DNA of 64,000 bases from a bacterium Scap17 (GTDB taxonomy: Bacteria; Pseudomonadota; Gammaproteobacteria; Pseudomonadales; Halomonadaceae), in NCBI GenBank assembly GCA_013376735.1, contig VINJ01000001.1, positions 1,364,001 to 1,428,000 on the forward strand, in the 5' to 3' direction. Numbering within the stretch: the first letter of the stretch is position 1; every line of letters starts with the position of its first letter. The notes beneath the pieces are model-generated. The model made no database searches. It was not told the DNA's origin and saw only the letters and a list, made by a program, of their open reading frames with translations. Shown piece by piece: positions 5,953 to 14,069 of the stretch. The translations under genes and the position numbers were made by a program.

Positions 5953-7659
5953 TCAGCCCTCGCCCTGTGCGAGGGCTTTTTGCAGGTGAGTGGTGAGGCG
6001 CGCCAGTATGTCCTGCTGGCGGGGAATCTCGTCAGAGGACCGTGCAGCGTTCTGAGTCGCTTCCTCGCCGAGCTGGGCTGCATTCAGACGCAGGCCCGAT
6101 TGTTCGACATTGAACAGGCTGCCGGGCAGGGTGGCGATGCCTGCGTTCAGCAGGTCCTGATGCAACTGCTCCAGCTGGCGCGCCTCAAGGCTTGGCAGGC
6201 CACACCATTGCAGATAGCCGCCACTTGGTGGTGGCAGCCAGACGCTGTCGCCCAACGCTGCGCTCAGGTGCGCGCGCAGACGCTCCAGGCGCTTGGCATA
6301 GCAGCGTCGCATGCGCTGCACGTGGCGGCCGTAATCCCCGCTGGTGATCAGTTCGCTCAGGGCGGCATGCATCCACGGCATGTCGCCCATGCCATTGGCC
6401 CAGCGTGCCCGAATCATCGCCTGCAGCCCCAGTGGTGACTCCTGCTCGGGTCGTGACAGCCACAGCCAGCCGCAGCGGGTGCGGGGGTCCAGCGTCTTGG
6501 AAAATGATCCGAGACTGATCAGCGCAGGCATCGGCCTGTCGGCATGGCGGTGGGCGAGGTCGGCCAGCCACGGCTGGCGGGTATCGAAGCTCAGCTCGGC
6601 AAAGGTGGTGTTCTCGACCAGCAGGATGGCGTGGCGTGCCGCCAGTGCCAGCAGGCGGTGGCGATCTGGCGTGCTCAGCTGTCCGCCCAGGGGATTATGG
6701 CCATCCGCGGTCACGATCAGCGCATCCAGCGTCAGGGCGGGCGTCTTGTCATCATGACGTTCGAGCAGACGCTCGAGCGCCGCGACATCAAGTCCCTGGT
6801 GCGCGCGGGCAGGAATGGCGATCGCCTGATGACCCTGGGCTTCGATGGCGGCCACGATACCGAAATAGCCCGGCGCTTCGACGCCGACCCGACAGCGGCC
6901 CTTAGTGGCACGCAGCTGGCCGAGCAGCAGTGACATGCCATGCTGCGCCCCCTGGCTGATCAACAGGGCATCGCTGTCACAGGGATGGCCGTGGTGGCTG
7001 AGGTGCTGGGCGATGGCAGTGCGCAGCGCGCTCGAGCCCGGCGGCAGGGCATAGGCGCTGGGGTGCTGGGCATGCGCCCCGAGCTGAGTGCGCGCCAGAC
7101 GATACAGGCGGCGCACGGCGGGGGCGTCCAGCTCCGGATGAGCGGCGCCCAACGGCGCCAGGCGCGGATCACTGGCATTCGCCATCGCCTGCCAGGCCGG
7201 GTCACTGATGGTGAGTGTGGTGATGGCGCGCGGCCTGTGATGTGACTCCCGCTGCCCGTGCTGCGACTCCCTAGGGTGGCGTGATGAAGTCGGGCTGTTC
7301 TGTGAGCCGGTATTCAGGTCATCCGTGTCGTGAGCAGCCTGCGTCGATGGCGCGACCCGATAGCCGGCACGCGGTTCGGCGATGATCAGGCCCGCCGCCT
7401 CCAGCTCGCCATAGGCACGGATCACGCTGTTGAGGCCGAGCCCCGCCTGCGCCGCCTGCCGCCTGAGCGAAGGCAGGCGCTGTCCCGCGCTCAGTTTGCC
7501 CGTCGCCATCTGGGCCTTGAGTCGCTCGACCAGCTGTTGATAGCGCGGCAGCGTCGCGGCTGTGGCGCCTGAGCTGGCGGTTGAGCTGGTGGTTGAGTTG
7601 ATGGCGTCGCCGGCAAGCGAAGGGCGGCTGGCGGACGAAGCGTGCTCGGCGGATGACAT
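5953..7659 (-). CDS. MocR-type regulator: GntR winged helix fused to an aminotransferase-like domain
   Basis: 568 residues. A GntR winged helix (about 37-100, with LPSLRRQAAQAGLGLNSVIR) is joined by a long polar linker (about 105-145) to a fold-type I aminotransferase-like domain. The PLP Schiff-base lysine is Lys388 (SLGSFSKTLDPRTRCGW) and the Asn-Pro motif is DGHNPLGG. At the site where MocR proteins usually have E-D-D-x-Y, here the sequence is ENTTF (349-353), so the Asp that normally contacts the PLP ring nitrogen appears to be Asn350. The N terminus is a Ser/Thr/Ala-rich segment encoded partly by three 12-bp repeats (7571-7606). It is divergent from the DMT exporter at 7816, its most likely target. 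Confidence 0.9.
   Translation of the reverse strand: MSSAEHASSASRPSLAGDAINSTTSSTASSGATAATLPRYQQLVERLKAQMATGKLSAGQRLPSLRRQAAQAGLGLNSVIRAYGELEAAGLIIAEPRAGYRVAPSTQAAHDTDDLNTGSQNSPTSSRHPRESQHGQRESHHRPRAITTLTISDPAWQAMANASDPRLAPLGAAHPELDAPAVRRLYRLARTQLGAHAQHPSAYALPPGSSALRTAIAQHLSHHGHPCDSDALLISQGAQHGMSLLLGQLRATKGRCRVGVEAPGYFGIVAAIEAQGHQAIAIPARAHQGLDVAALERLLERHDDKTPALTLDALIVTADGHNPLGGQLSTPDRHRLLALAARHAILLVENTTFAELSFDTRQPWLADLAHRHADRPMPALISLGSFSKTLDPRTRCGWLWLSRPEQESPLGLQAMIRARWANGMGDMPWMHAALSELITSGDYGRHVQRMRRCYAKRLERLRAHLSAALGDSVWLPPPSGGYLQWCGLPSLEARQLEQLHQDLLNAGIATLPGSLFNVEQSGLRLNAAQLGEEATQNAARSSDEIPRQQDILARLTTHLQKALAQGEG
5955..5981 (+). terminator. Terminator of yigM, embedded in the end of the MocR gene
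   Basis: AGCCCTCGC-cctgt-GCGAGGGCT followed by TTTTT on the plus strand. It lies within the last codons of the convergent regulator gene (stop at 5953-5955), so these bases encode ALAQGEG on the other strand. Confidence 0.8.
7571..7606 (+). repeat. 12-bp tandem repeat, three units, in the MocR N-terminal coding region
   Basis: GAGCTGGCGGTT, GAGCTGGTGGTT and GAGTTGATGGCG follow one another without gaps. On the coding (minus) strand they give a Ser/Thr/Asn-rich stretch. The period is a multiple of three, so copy-number change would keep the frame. Confidence 0.75.
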
Positions 7660-7815
7660 GCCTGTCTGTACCCCTTGAATTGGTGATTATCTGTATCTTG
7701 TGCCCCCTTGAGGGGTCGCGGCAAGCTGAAGGCTCATGTCGTGGTCCCGTCGGTGCACGTCCTGCACCTGCCTATGGGCCGCCCGCTTGTCATTTCTCTC
7801 GCTGGAGTCTGCGTG

Positions 7816-8811
7816 ATGTGGATGCCACTTTGCTTCGTGTTTCTGTTCGCCAGCGGCTTCATCGCCGCGCGCTTCGGTACCCTGGACGCTGAACCCTTCA
7901 CCTTGCTGCTGGTGCGCAGCCTGCTGGTGCTGCCGGTGCTGGGGTTGATTCTGTGGCTGCGCCGCAAGCCGCGTCAGTGGGGCCGGCGCAATGACCGTCT
8001 GGCGCAGATGGGCATCGGCATGCTGTTGCATGGCGCCTACCTGGGCGGCGTGTTCGCAGCGGTCAAGGCGGGGCTGCCGGCGGGCCTGACGGCGCTGCTG
8101 GTCAGCCTGCATCCACTGGTGACGGCGGCGTTGTCGCTGCCGTTGTTCGGCGTGCGTCTCGGGGTCAGGCAGTGGGCGGGGCTTGGCTGTGGCGCCATCG
8201 GCGTCAGTCTGGTGCTGGGGGCAGGGCTGGCCAGGGACGGTGCGGGCACCCTGGAGTGGCCGCTGATCGGGCTTGTCTGGTGCCTGGTGGCGCTGATCGG
8301 CGTGTCCAGCTCGACGCTGTGGCAGAAGCGGGTCTCCGGGCGCATGGGGCTGGTCGAGGGGCTGATGTTCCAGTATCTCGGTGCGGGCGCGGTATTCGTC
8401 GTCGCCGCGACCAGTGTCGGCAGCTTTGCCTTTGACCCCACGCCGCGTCTGCTGCTGACCATGGCCTGGCTGGTGATCGCCATCTCGGTCGGTGCCATCT
8501 GGCTGCTGATGCTGATGCTGGAGCGGGGCGAGGCCCATCAGGTCGCGCGCACCTTCTTCCTGGTGCCGCCGTGTGCCGCGCTGATGGCATGGTGGCTGTT
8601 CGACGAGCAGTGGACCGCGCTGATGGTCACGGGCGCGGCACTGGTGGTGCTGGGGCTGGTGCTGGACCGCCCGCGTCCGGGCATGGCGAGCAAGGCGCCG
8701 GCGGAGGACGCCACGCCGTCAGCGCCTTCAGCCTCGATGCCCCCAGGCTCAACAGCTTCAGCAACTTCTGAAGCTTCGGCAACGAACAGCGGGCAAGCCG
8801 CGTCGCGCTGA
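7816..8811 (+). CDS. EamA/DMT-family transporter
   Basis: 331 residues from ATG 7816 (GTG 7813 is equally possible; GGAG lies 6-9 bases upstream). Starting here puts the first helix, MPLCFVFLFASGFIAARFG, at the N terminus as in other EamA proteins, whereas a start at 7708 would add an unlikely polar extension. About ten helices in two repeats are seen, then a C-terminal tail of about 50 Ala/Ser/Pro-rich residues that is probably disordered. Family members export amino acids, metabolites or drugs across the inner membrane. The divergent MocR regulator 156 bp away suggests control by a PLP-binding regulator and an amino-acid-like substrate; that is inference. Confidence 0.85.
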   Translation: MWMPLCFVFLFASGFIAARFGTLDAEPFTLLLVRSLLVLPVLGLILWLRRKPRQWGRRNDRLAQMGIGMLLHGAYLGGVFAAVKAGLPAGLTALLVSLHPLVTAALSLPLFGVRLGVRQWAGLGCGAIGVSLVLGAGLARDGAGTLEWPLIGLVWCLVALIGVSSSTLWQKRVSGRMGLVEGLMFQYLGAGAVFVVAATSVGSFAFDPTPRLLLTMAWLVIAISVGAIWLLMLMLERGEAHQVARTFFLVPPCAALMAWWLFDEQWTALMVTGAALVVLGLVLDRPRPGMASKAPAEDATPSAPSASMPPGSTASATSEASATNSGQAASR

Positions 8812-8859
8812 TGCGTGCCGAGCGCACTACTCACCACGCACAGCGTATAGATAAAAAAG

Positions 8860-8902
8860 GACAACGCCCCGCCGGCCCGAGATGGGCTGGCGGGGCGTTG
8901 TC
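8860..8902. terminator. Bidirectional terminator between the DMT exporter and OmpW
   Basis: A 19-bp stem (GACAACGCCCCGCCGGCCC) with a 5-base loop and a single wobble pair. A run of A immediately to its left provides a T tract for the minus-strand ompW transcript; the plus side lacks a T run. Confidence 0.8.
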
Positions 8903-8942
8903 GTCTCTGGCCAGTCAGAAGTGCTAGCCAGGAAGTGGCTGA

Positions 8943-9701
8943 TCAGAAGCGATAGCTGATCCCGGCCATGGTCACGATGGGGTCGATCTCGACCTTGTCG
9001 TTGACGCTGCCTGCCACGGTGACATCGGAATCGATATCCAGATACCAGGCAGCGACGTTGGCCGCCCAGTGCTCGTTAATCACCAGATCGACGCCGATCT
9101 GTGCGGCCGCGCCCCAGCTGTCATCCATCTCGAGCTTGGTGCCATCGTCGAGGGTTTCATCGGAGAAGTGGGTGTAATTGACCCCCGCGCCGATGTACGG
9201 CTGGATGCGCGATTCACGTCCGCCAAGCGGATAGTACTGCAGTGTCAGAGTCGGCGGCAGGTGATCGACGGAGCCGGCCTTCTGGCCATTGAGCGAGATG
9301 TCGTGGTCGAAATCCTGCGCCGCCAGCAGTTCGATACCGAAGGTATCGGTGAAGCGATAGCCGAGAGTGAAGGCAAAGGCGCTGTCATCATCGACATCCA
9401 CGCCGGCACCGATGGCATCGATGCGGCCGTTGTCACTCTTCGGCGAGACCTTGGCGACACCCGCACGCGTCCAGAACTGACCGGCGCCGTAGTTCAGAGA
9501 GCTGAGAGAGTTGTGAGAGCTGTGAGAGCCGTGGGAGCTGGCATTCAGCGAGTCGGCGGCCATGGTCGGTGCGGCGCCGAGAGTCGCGAGGCTGGTGAGG
9601 CCTGCCAGTGCCAGAAGCTGCCACGGGCGTGCTGCAGAGCGTGGGCTACGCGAAGTCAAGCGCGCGGGGAGGGAGGCTGAGCGAGTGGCGACGTCGGACA
9701 T
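8943..9701 (-). CDS. OmpW family outer-membrane protein, long form
   Basis: 252 residues. The N-terminal 48 include a long signal peptide with a twin-basic n-region, cleavage likely near APTMAA-DS. A low-complexity Ser/His/Asn linker (about 50-68) follows, encoded partly by 9-bp repeats, then an eight-stranded barrel ending in the terminal Phe (GISYRF) required for BAM assembly. LQYYPLGG, IQPYIGAGVNYTHF and DSWGAAAQIGVDL are OmpW hallmarks. OmpW proteins form narrow hydrophobic channels for small apolar molecules and are often regulated by oxygen, salt or iron. A second OmpW gene lies upstream in the same direction; with the hairpin at 9884-9915 in between they are probably separate units. 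Confidence 0.9.
   Translation of the reverse strand: MSDVATRSASLPARLTSRSPRSAARPWQLLALAGLTSLATLGAAPTMAADSLNASSHGSHSSHNSLSSLNYGAGQFWTRAGVAKVSPKSDNGRIDAIGAGVDVDDDSAFAFTLGYRFTDTFGIELLAAQDFDHDISLNGQKAGSVDHLPPTLTLQYYPLGGRESRIQPYIGAGVNYTHFSDETLDDGTKLEMDDSWGAAAQIGVDLVINEHWAANVAAWYLDIDSDVTVAGSVNDKVEIDPIVTMAGISYRF
9499..9543 (+). repeat. 9-bp tandem repeat, five units, in the OmpW linker
   Basis: GAGCTGAGA, GAGTTGTGA, GAGCTGTGA, GAGCCGTGG and GAGCTGGCA run head to tail. They encode the Ser/His/Asn/Leu linker between signal peptide and barrel on the minus strand. Confidence 0.7.
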
Positions 9702-9883
9702 GATGGCTCCTGAAGGGTGGCGGGAAGCAATGCCTTCATTCTAGGTAGCCGAGTTTCGAGAAATTTGATCTGGGGCAAGAGTTTACGGGCGTTCTTGCCC
9801 GGTCAGGGGCGTGGTTGATCCAGGTCAATTTATGCGCCGCGCCGGCGAAGATCGGCCATGTAGCCGTTGGCTTTCCACAACGA

Positions 9884-9915
9884 AAACGCCGCAGACCCAA
9901 AGGTCTGCGGCGTTT
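9884..9915. terminator. Terminator downstream of the second ompW gene
   Basis: A perfect 14-bp stem AAACGCCGCAGACC/GGTCTGCGGCGTTT with a CAAA loop. It lies 130 bp beyond the stop of the gene at 10045, with a short T run on the minus strand. Confidence 0.75.
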
Positions 9916-10044
9916 GTGTGTGATGCCCATCTGGCGCCTGGACGGCTCGGCGTTGCCGAGCTCCATCGCTGACGTTTTCATGACGTGGCATCACATGGCT
10001 TGCCAGGTACTCGCTGGAGGCATGTTCACGCCTCGCGCAAGGAC

Positions 10045-10638
10045 TTAGAAGCGGTAGGTGACACCGGCACCGACAGTGACCGGGTCCAGCTCGGTGTCGT
10101 TCACGTCCTGACCGGCGATCTTGGTATCGGCCTTGACGTCGGCGTAACGAGCAAAGCCGTTGACGGCCCAGGCTTCGGTGATCTTGAGGTCCACACCCAG
10201 CTCGGCAGCGGCGCCGTAGCTGTCATCGATGTCCATGCTCTGGCCACCGGCAGACTCACCGGAGAAGTGGGTGTAGTTCAGGCCGACACCAGCGTACGGC
10301 TGGACGCGGGCTTCAGTACCGCCCAGCGGGTAATACTGCAGCATCAGGTTGATCGGCATCTGATCGAAACCACCGGCGCTGTTTTCCCAGTCGGTGCTGA
10401 ATTCTTCAGTGGACTGCAGGGCGATGGCCAGATTGTCGTGGAACATGTAGCCCACGGAACCGGCGAAGCCAGATTCGTCCTTGGCGATCAGACCGTTGCC
10501 GTTGTTGCTCTTGCCGTCGACCTTGGCAACGCCACCGCGCAGGAAGATATCACCCTTGCCATAGGCCATGGCGGATTGTGCGCCCATTGCCATGGTGCCG
10601 GCGATAACAGTAGCGGTCAGGATCTTGATAGCTTTCAT
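10045..10638 (-). CDS. OmpW family outer-membrane protein, short form
   Basis: 197 residues. A typical signal peptide (cleavage after QSAMA, residue 25) is followed by an eight-stranded OmpW barrel ending in VTYRF. LQYYPLGGTEARVQPYAGVGLNYTHF matches the conserved core and aligns with the neighbour at 8943, so the two are tandem paralogues. A strong Shine-Dalgarno (AAGGAGAA) precedes ATG 10638. It has its own sigma-70 promoter with a dyad operator in the spacer (10751-10779), so regulated expression is likely. The role is probably a channel for small apolar compounds; the inducing signal is not visible. Confidence 0.92.
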   Translation of the reverse strand: MKAIKILTATVIAGTMAMGAQSAMAYGKGDIFLRGGVAKVDGKSNNGNGLIAKDESGFAGSVGYMFHDNLAIALQSTEEFSTDWENSAGGFDQMPINLMLQYYPLGGTEARVQPYAGVGLNYTHFSGESAGGQSMDIDDSYGAAAELGVDLKITEAWAVNGFARYADVKADTKIAGQDVNDTELDPVTVGAGVTYRF

Positions 10639-10750
10639 GTGTAGTTCTCCTTGAAGCTTGGCTTCGTAAGCTGCCTGTCGGCAGTGCCTCGCTACCCTAC
10701 GGCGTGGGCCGTGTGCTCTGCGTGGCTGCGTCGATCAGGGGACGCAGCAA

Positions 10751-10779
10751 ACTATAAAAAACAGTGTTCTGTTTGGCAA
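10751..10779 (-). promoter_or_regulatory. Promoter of the short ompW with an operator-like dyad
   Basis: On the minus strand TTGCCA (10779-10774), exactly 17 bases, then TATAGT (10756-10751). The spacer contains the perfect dyad AAACAG-tgtt-CTGTTT (10759-10774), which overlaps the edge of the -35 box. A protein bound there would contact RNA polymerase. Confidence 0.65.
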
Positions 10780-10998
10780 GCATTTTTTAGAACGTTGTTT
10801 GAGAACTTTTTAGGCGTCCTGTTGGCGGATGTTACTGATTATTTCAGGGAAGTTTAATGTCTCACGAATGAGACTTGTGGTGACGCATTCGAGCGACATC
10901 CTCATTCATCCTCGTGCAAGGTGACCAGGACCTTGGTCGCATGCCGTGCGCGAGGTCAGTACTCACTGCGCCAATGATCGTCACCGGCATCTGCAGGC

Positions 10999-11862
10999 TC
11001 AGCGCCGCTTGCGTGCGGCGCGTGCTTCCAGCTCTTTCAGCCACTGACTGACCTCGGCGCTCTGCGCATCCGCATCGCGATAGACAGCAAGAAATTGTCG
11101 CCATTCATCGTGCTGCCAGCCCTTCAGGCGGCGCCACAGCACGTAGAGATCGCGCAGGCACTCGTGGCGGCGCAGCACGAAGCGGCGCGTCTTCTCGAGG
11201 TCGATGATGACGGCGTCCATCTGCCAGGTGCTGTCCGGCGACTCACTCGGCGGGCGACTGAGGAAGATGTGCTTGGGGAACAGACAGCCATGCATCAGGC
11301 CAGCCTGATGGATCTCGCGAACCAGGCGAGCGCTGGCGGTGATGATCTGGGAGCGCATGCCGGTATCGAGTTCCGCCCAGCGTTGATGCCAGTGATCCAG
11401 ATCATCGCGCCCGGCGAGACCGAAGGTGATCAGGATGGCGCGCCATTCCCGGCCTGCGCGCCGCTCGCCGTACCAGCCTGCGTCCACTGCCGGTATCCCC
11501 AGCGCGTGATAGTGACGGATGGCACGCCATTCGCGAGAGAAGGTCGGTTCGCCCAGCGGTCGCGCCAGGCTGCGGCCCAGGTGGTTGGTCTGGCGCTTGA
11601 GATAGAGGCGATGACTGTTGCCGTCCTCATCCTCGAGTGTCAGCAGCGAAACCGTCGAGACGCCGCCGCGTTCACGATTCGGCGCGTCGACGTCGTGGGC
11701 TGCCACTTGCCACAGGGCATCGAAGCTATTGAGGTCGTGCTGCTCCAGCAGGCGGGCAAGCCCGGCTTCGCAGTAATCGCCGTGGCCGCGCGGCGCCGTG
11801 GCGCTGGGGCTGGTGGTGGCGGTATGACCAGCAGAAGGATGAACGGGGGAGCGATGCGTCAT
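10999..11862 (-). CDS. InaA-like lipopolysaccharide kinase family protein
   Basis: 287 residues of the protein-kinase-like fold. The VAIK-type lysine is in RLYLKRQ. The catalytic-loop equivalent reads MHGCLFPKHIFL, where HGCL replaces the HRD/HGD of active kinases, as is usual in InaA proteins. The metal-binding segment is VIIDLEKTRR. Relatives include WaaP and KdkA, which phosphorylate heptose or Kdo in the LPS core; InaA itself has no proven substrate. The protein is cytoplasmic and peripheral, and its first 30 residues are low complexity. It is monocistronic and divergent from cydA across a gap of 584 bp. Confidence 0.85.
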   Translation of the reverse strand: MTHRSPVHPSAGHTATTSPSATAPRGHGDYCEAGLARLLEQHDLNSFDALWQVAAHDVDAPNRERGGVSTVSLLTLEDEDGNSHRLYLKRQTNHLGRSLARPLGEPTFSREWRAIRHYHALGIPAVDAGWYGERRAGREWRAILITFGLAGRDDLDHWHQRWAELDTGMRSQIITASARLVREIHQAGLMHGCLFPKHIFLSRPPSESPDSTWQMDAVIIDLEKTRRFVLRRHECLRDLYVLWRRLKGWQHDEWRQFLAVYRDADAQSAEVSQWLKELEARAARKRR

Positions 11863-12446
11863 GTCAGGTAGGAATCACGGTCTCGGGTGATGGGCGGTAA
11901 GCGTCCACTGGCAATCCTTGTCGGTGAGCGCTGCGATGAGTGGCCATGATAGTTAGCCTGCTGGGGAAGTGACAGGCCTGCGGCACAAAACTCTCCTTCC
12001 CACTGCGGCAATGGCGTGAAGGCGTGATGGTTTTGAGCGTGGCGCTGGCGCCGCTTGGGTGCGCCAGTCGGTCGCAGCGTGGTTGAACGTCGCAGTGTGG
12101 TCGATGGTCGCAGCGCGCGCAGGGGGGCGAGGAGTCAGCGTTGAGTTGGCGCCATGCCAGCGAGGTCCGTCGCTCCAGCATCCATGCGGCTTGCAGCGGA
12201 GTTGTCCTGTGACGACAGGCACTTGGCGGAGGTGGAGGGTGCGACATTCGCTCGGTGAGTGCGACAACCTGACATCTGGAGGCTGGCGCGGGAGGGTAGA
12301 CAATGCCGACCAAGGTCTTGGTGCCACGGTGCCATTGCCTGTGTGCTTGCCGGCGAGAGTCGGCCTGATGTGTCCTTTCGGCGTCGGTGGCAAGCGCATG
12401 CAGGGACGGCGCCTGACCGTCCGCCTTATCGTAAAGGGGTTAAGAC
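11863..12446. other. Divergent intergenic region between the InaA-like gene and cydA
   Basis: This is 584 bases without a convincing gene; a 149-codon minus-strand frame looks like composition noise. It must contain the cydA promoter, but I could not pick a clear -35/-10 pair or an FNR/ArcA box by eye. It contains a three-unit 18-bp repeat (12071-12124). Confidence 0.4.
12071..12124 (+). repeat. 18-bp tandem repeat upstream of cydA, three units
   Basis: GTCGCAGCGTGGTTGAAC, GTCGCAGTGTGGTCGATG and GTCGCAGCGCGCGCAGGG start at 12071, 12089 and 12107. The first 7-10 bases of each are well conserved. Confidence 0.65.
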
Positions 12447-14063
12447 ATGATCTCCGATACCGTCGTGGAGCTGTCGCGGTTCCAGTTCGGCATGACCGCG
12501 CTCTACCACTTCCTGTTCGTACCATTGACCATCGGCATGGCCTTTCTGCTGGCCATCATGGAATCCCTGTATGTCATGACCGGCAAGCAGGTCTACCAGG
12601 ACATGACCAAGTTCTGGGGCAAGCTGTTCGGTATCAACTTCGCTCTTGGCGTGGCCACGGGCCTGACGATGGAATTCCAGTTCGGCACCAACTGGGCCTA
12701 CTACTCGCATTACGTCGGCGACATCTTCGGTGCGCCGCTGGCCATCGAGGGCCTGGTGGCCTTCTTCCTCGAGTCCACCTTCGTCGGCCTGTTCTTCTTC
12801 GGCTGGGACCGCCTGAGCAAGCGTCAGCACCTGATGGTGACCTGGCTTGTCGCCTTCGGCTCCAACTTCTCGGCACTGTGGATCCTGATCGCCAACGGCT
12901 GGATGCAGAATCCGGTCGGTGCGGCCTTCAACTTCGAGACCATGCGCATGGAGCTGACCAGCTTCGCGGATGTCATCTTCAACCCGGTCGCCCAAGCCAA
13001 GTTCGTGCATACCGTGTCGGCAGGCTATGTCACCGGCGCCATGTTCGTGCTCGGCATCAGCGCCTTCTATCTGCTCAAGGGGCGTGACCTGGGCTTTGCC
13101 AAGCGCAGCTTCGCCATCGCCGCCGCCTTCGGCCTGTTCTCGGTAGCCTCGGTGATCGTGCTGGGCGATGAGTCCGGCTACGAGGTCGGAGATGTCCAGA
13201 AGGCCAAGATGGCCGCCATCGAGGCGATGTGGGAAACCGAGCCGGCACCGGCGTCCTTCACGCTGATCGGCCTGCCCAACGAGGAGACCCAGCACACCGA
13301 TTACGGCATCCATATTCCCTATGTGATGGGCCTGATCGGTACGCGCTCGCTGGATACCGAGATCCCCGGCATCAAGGAGCTGACCGAGGAGCACCGCGGG
13401 CGCATCCTCAATGGCATGCAGGCCTATGACCTGCTCCAGCAGCTGCGTGATGGCCAGGATGACATCGCGACCCGCAAGGCCTTCGATGCGGTCAAGGATG
13501 ATCTCGGCTACGGCATGCTGCTCAAGCGCTACGTCGAGACTCCGTCTGATGCCACGCCGGAGATGATCGACAAGGCCGCCGCCGACTCGATTCCGCCGGT
13601 CGCGCCGATGTTCTTCTCGTTTCGCATCATGGTCGCCTGCGGCATGGCGATGCTGGTGATCTTCATCGCGGCGGTGTGGATGACCGCCAGGCATCGCTTC
13701 GACGTGCGTCCCTTCCTGTGGATCTGCCTGCTGTCGATCCCGCTGCCGTTCATCGCCGTGGAGACTGGCTGGTTCGTGGCCGAATTCGGGCGTCAGCCGT
13801 GGGCGGTGGGGGAGATCCTGCCGACCTTCATGGCGGCCTCGAGTCTGGATGAGTCCGACCTGTGGTGGTCCATCGGTGGTTTCCTGGCCTTCTACAGCCT
13901 GTTCTTCGTCATCGAGATGTGGCTGATGTTCCACTTCGCACGCAAGGGGCCGTCTTCCCTGCACACCGGTCGCTATCACTTCGAGCGTGGCGGCATCCAC
14001 CATGGCGCCATGTCCGAAAATGACGGCATGTCACTCAATCCTTCGCTGTCATTCAAGGAGTAA
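12447..14063 (+). CDS. cydA: Cytochrome bd ubiquinol oxidase subunit I
   Basis: 538 residues, close to E. coli CydA (522) and with its long Q-loop, so this is the bd-I type rather than the short-loop CIO type. Heme ligands are visible: His21 in ALYHFLFVP (b595), the His in [10 protein letters not shown] (b558, near 188) and the Met in FRIMVACG (b558, near 395). [12 protein letters not shown] and [13 protein letters not shown] are signature segments. It oxidises quinol at the periplasmic face and reduces oxygen to water with high affinity, generating proton motive force in the inner membrane. The RBS AAAGGGG lies 8 bases before ATG 12447. It is first in an operon with cydB, cydX and ybgE. Confidence 0.97.
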   Translation: MISDTVVELSRFQFGMTALYHFLFVPLTIGMAFLLAIMESLYVMTGKQVYQDMTKFWGKLFGINFALGVATGLTMEFQFGTNWAYYSHYVGDIFGAPLAIEGLVAFFLESTFVGLFFFGWDRLSKRQHLMVTWLVAFGSNFSALWILIANGWMQNPVGAAFNFETMRMELTSFADVIFNPVAQAKFVHTVSAGYVTGAMFVLGISAFYLLKGRDLGFAKRSFAIAAAFGLFSVASVIVLGDESGYEVGDVQKAKMAAIEAMWETEPAPASFTLIGLPNEETQHTDYGIHIPYVMGLIGTRSLDTEIPGIKELTEEHRGRILNGMQAYDLLQQLRDGQDDIATRKAFDAVKDDLGYGMLLKRYVETPSDATPEMIDKAAADSIPPVAPMFFSFRIMVACGMAMLVIFIAAVWMTARHRFDVRPFLWICLLSIPLPFIAVETGWFVAEFGRQPWAVGEILPTFMAASSLDESDLWWSIGGFLAFYSLFFVIEMWLMFHFARKGPSSLHTGRYHFERGGIHHGAMSENDGMSLNPSLSFKE

Positions 14064-14069
14064 CGGATC

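Noticed and set aside
11864-12313. 149-codon minus-strand frame upstream of cydA
   Set aside because: Pro/Arg/Ser-rich random-looking translation running through the 18-bp repeat; no family resemblance.
12426-14003. Long minus-strand reading frame opposite cydA
   Set aside because: It is a GC-bias shadow of cydA; the translation is His/Gln/Arg-rich with no domain, while the plus frame is an unmistakable CydA.
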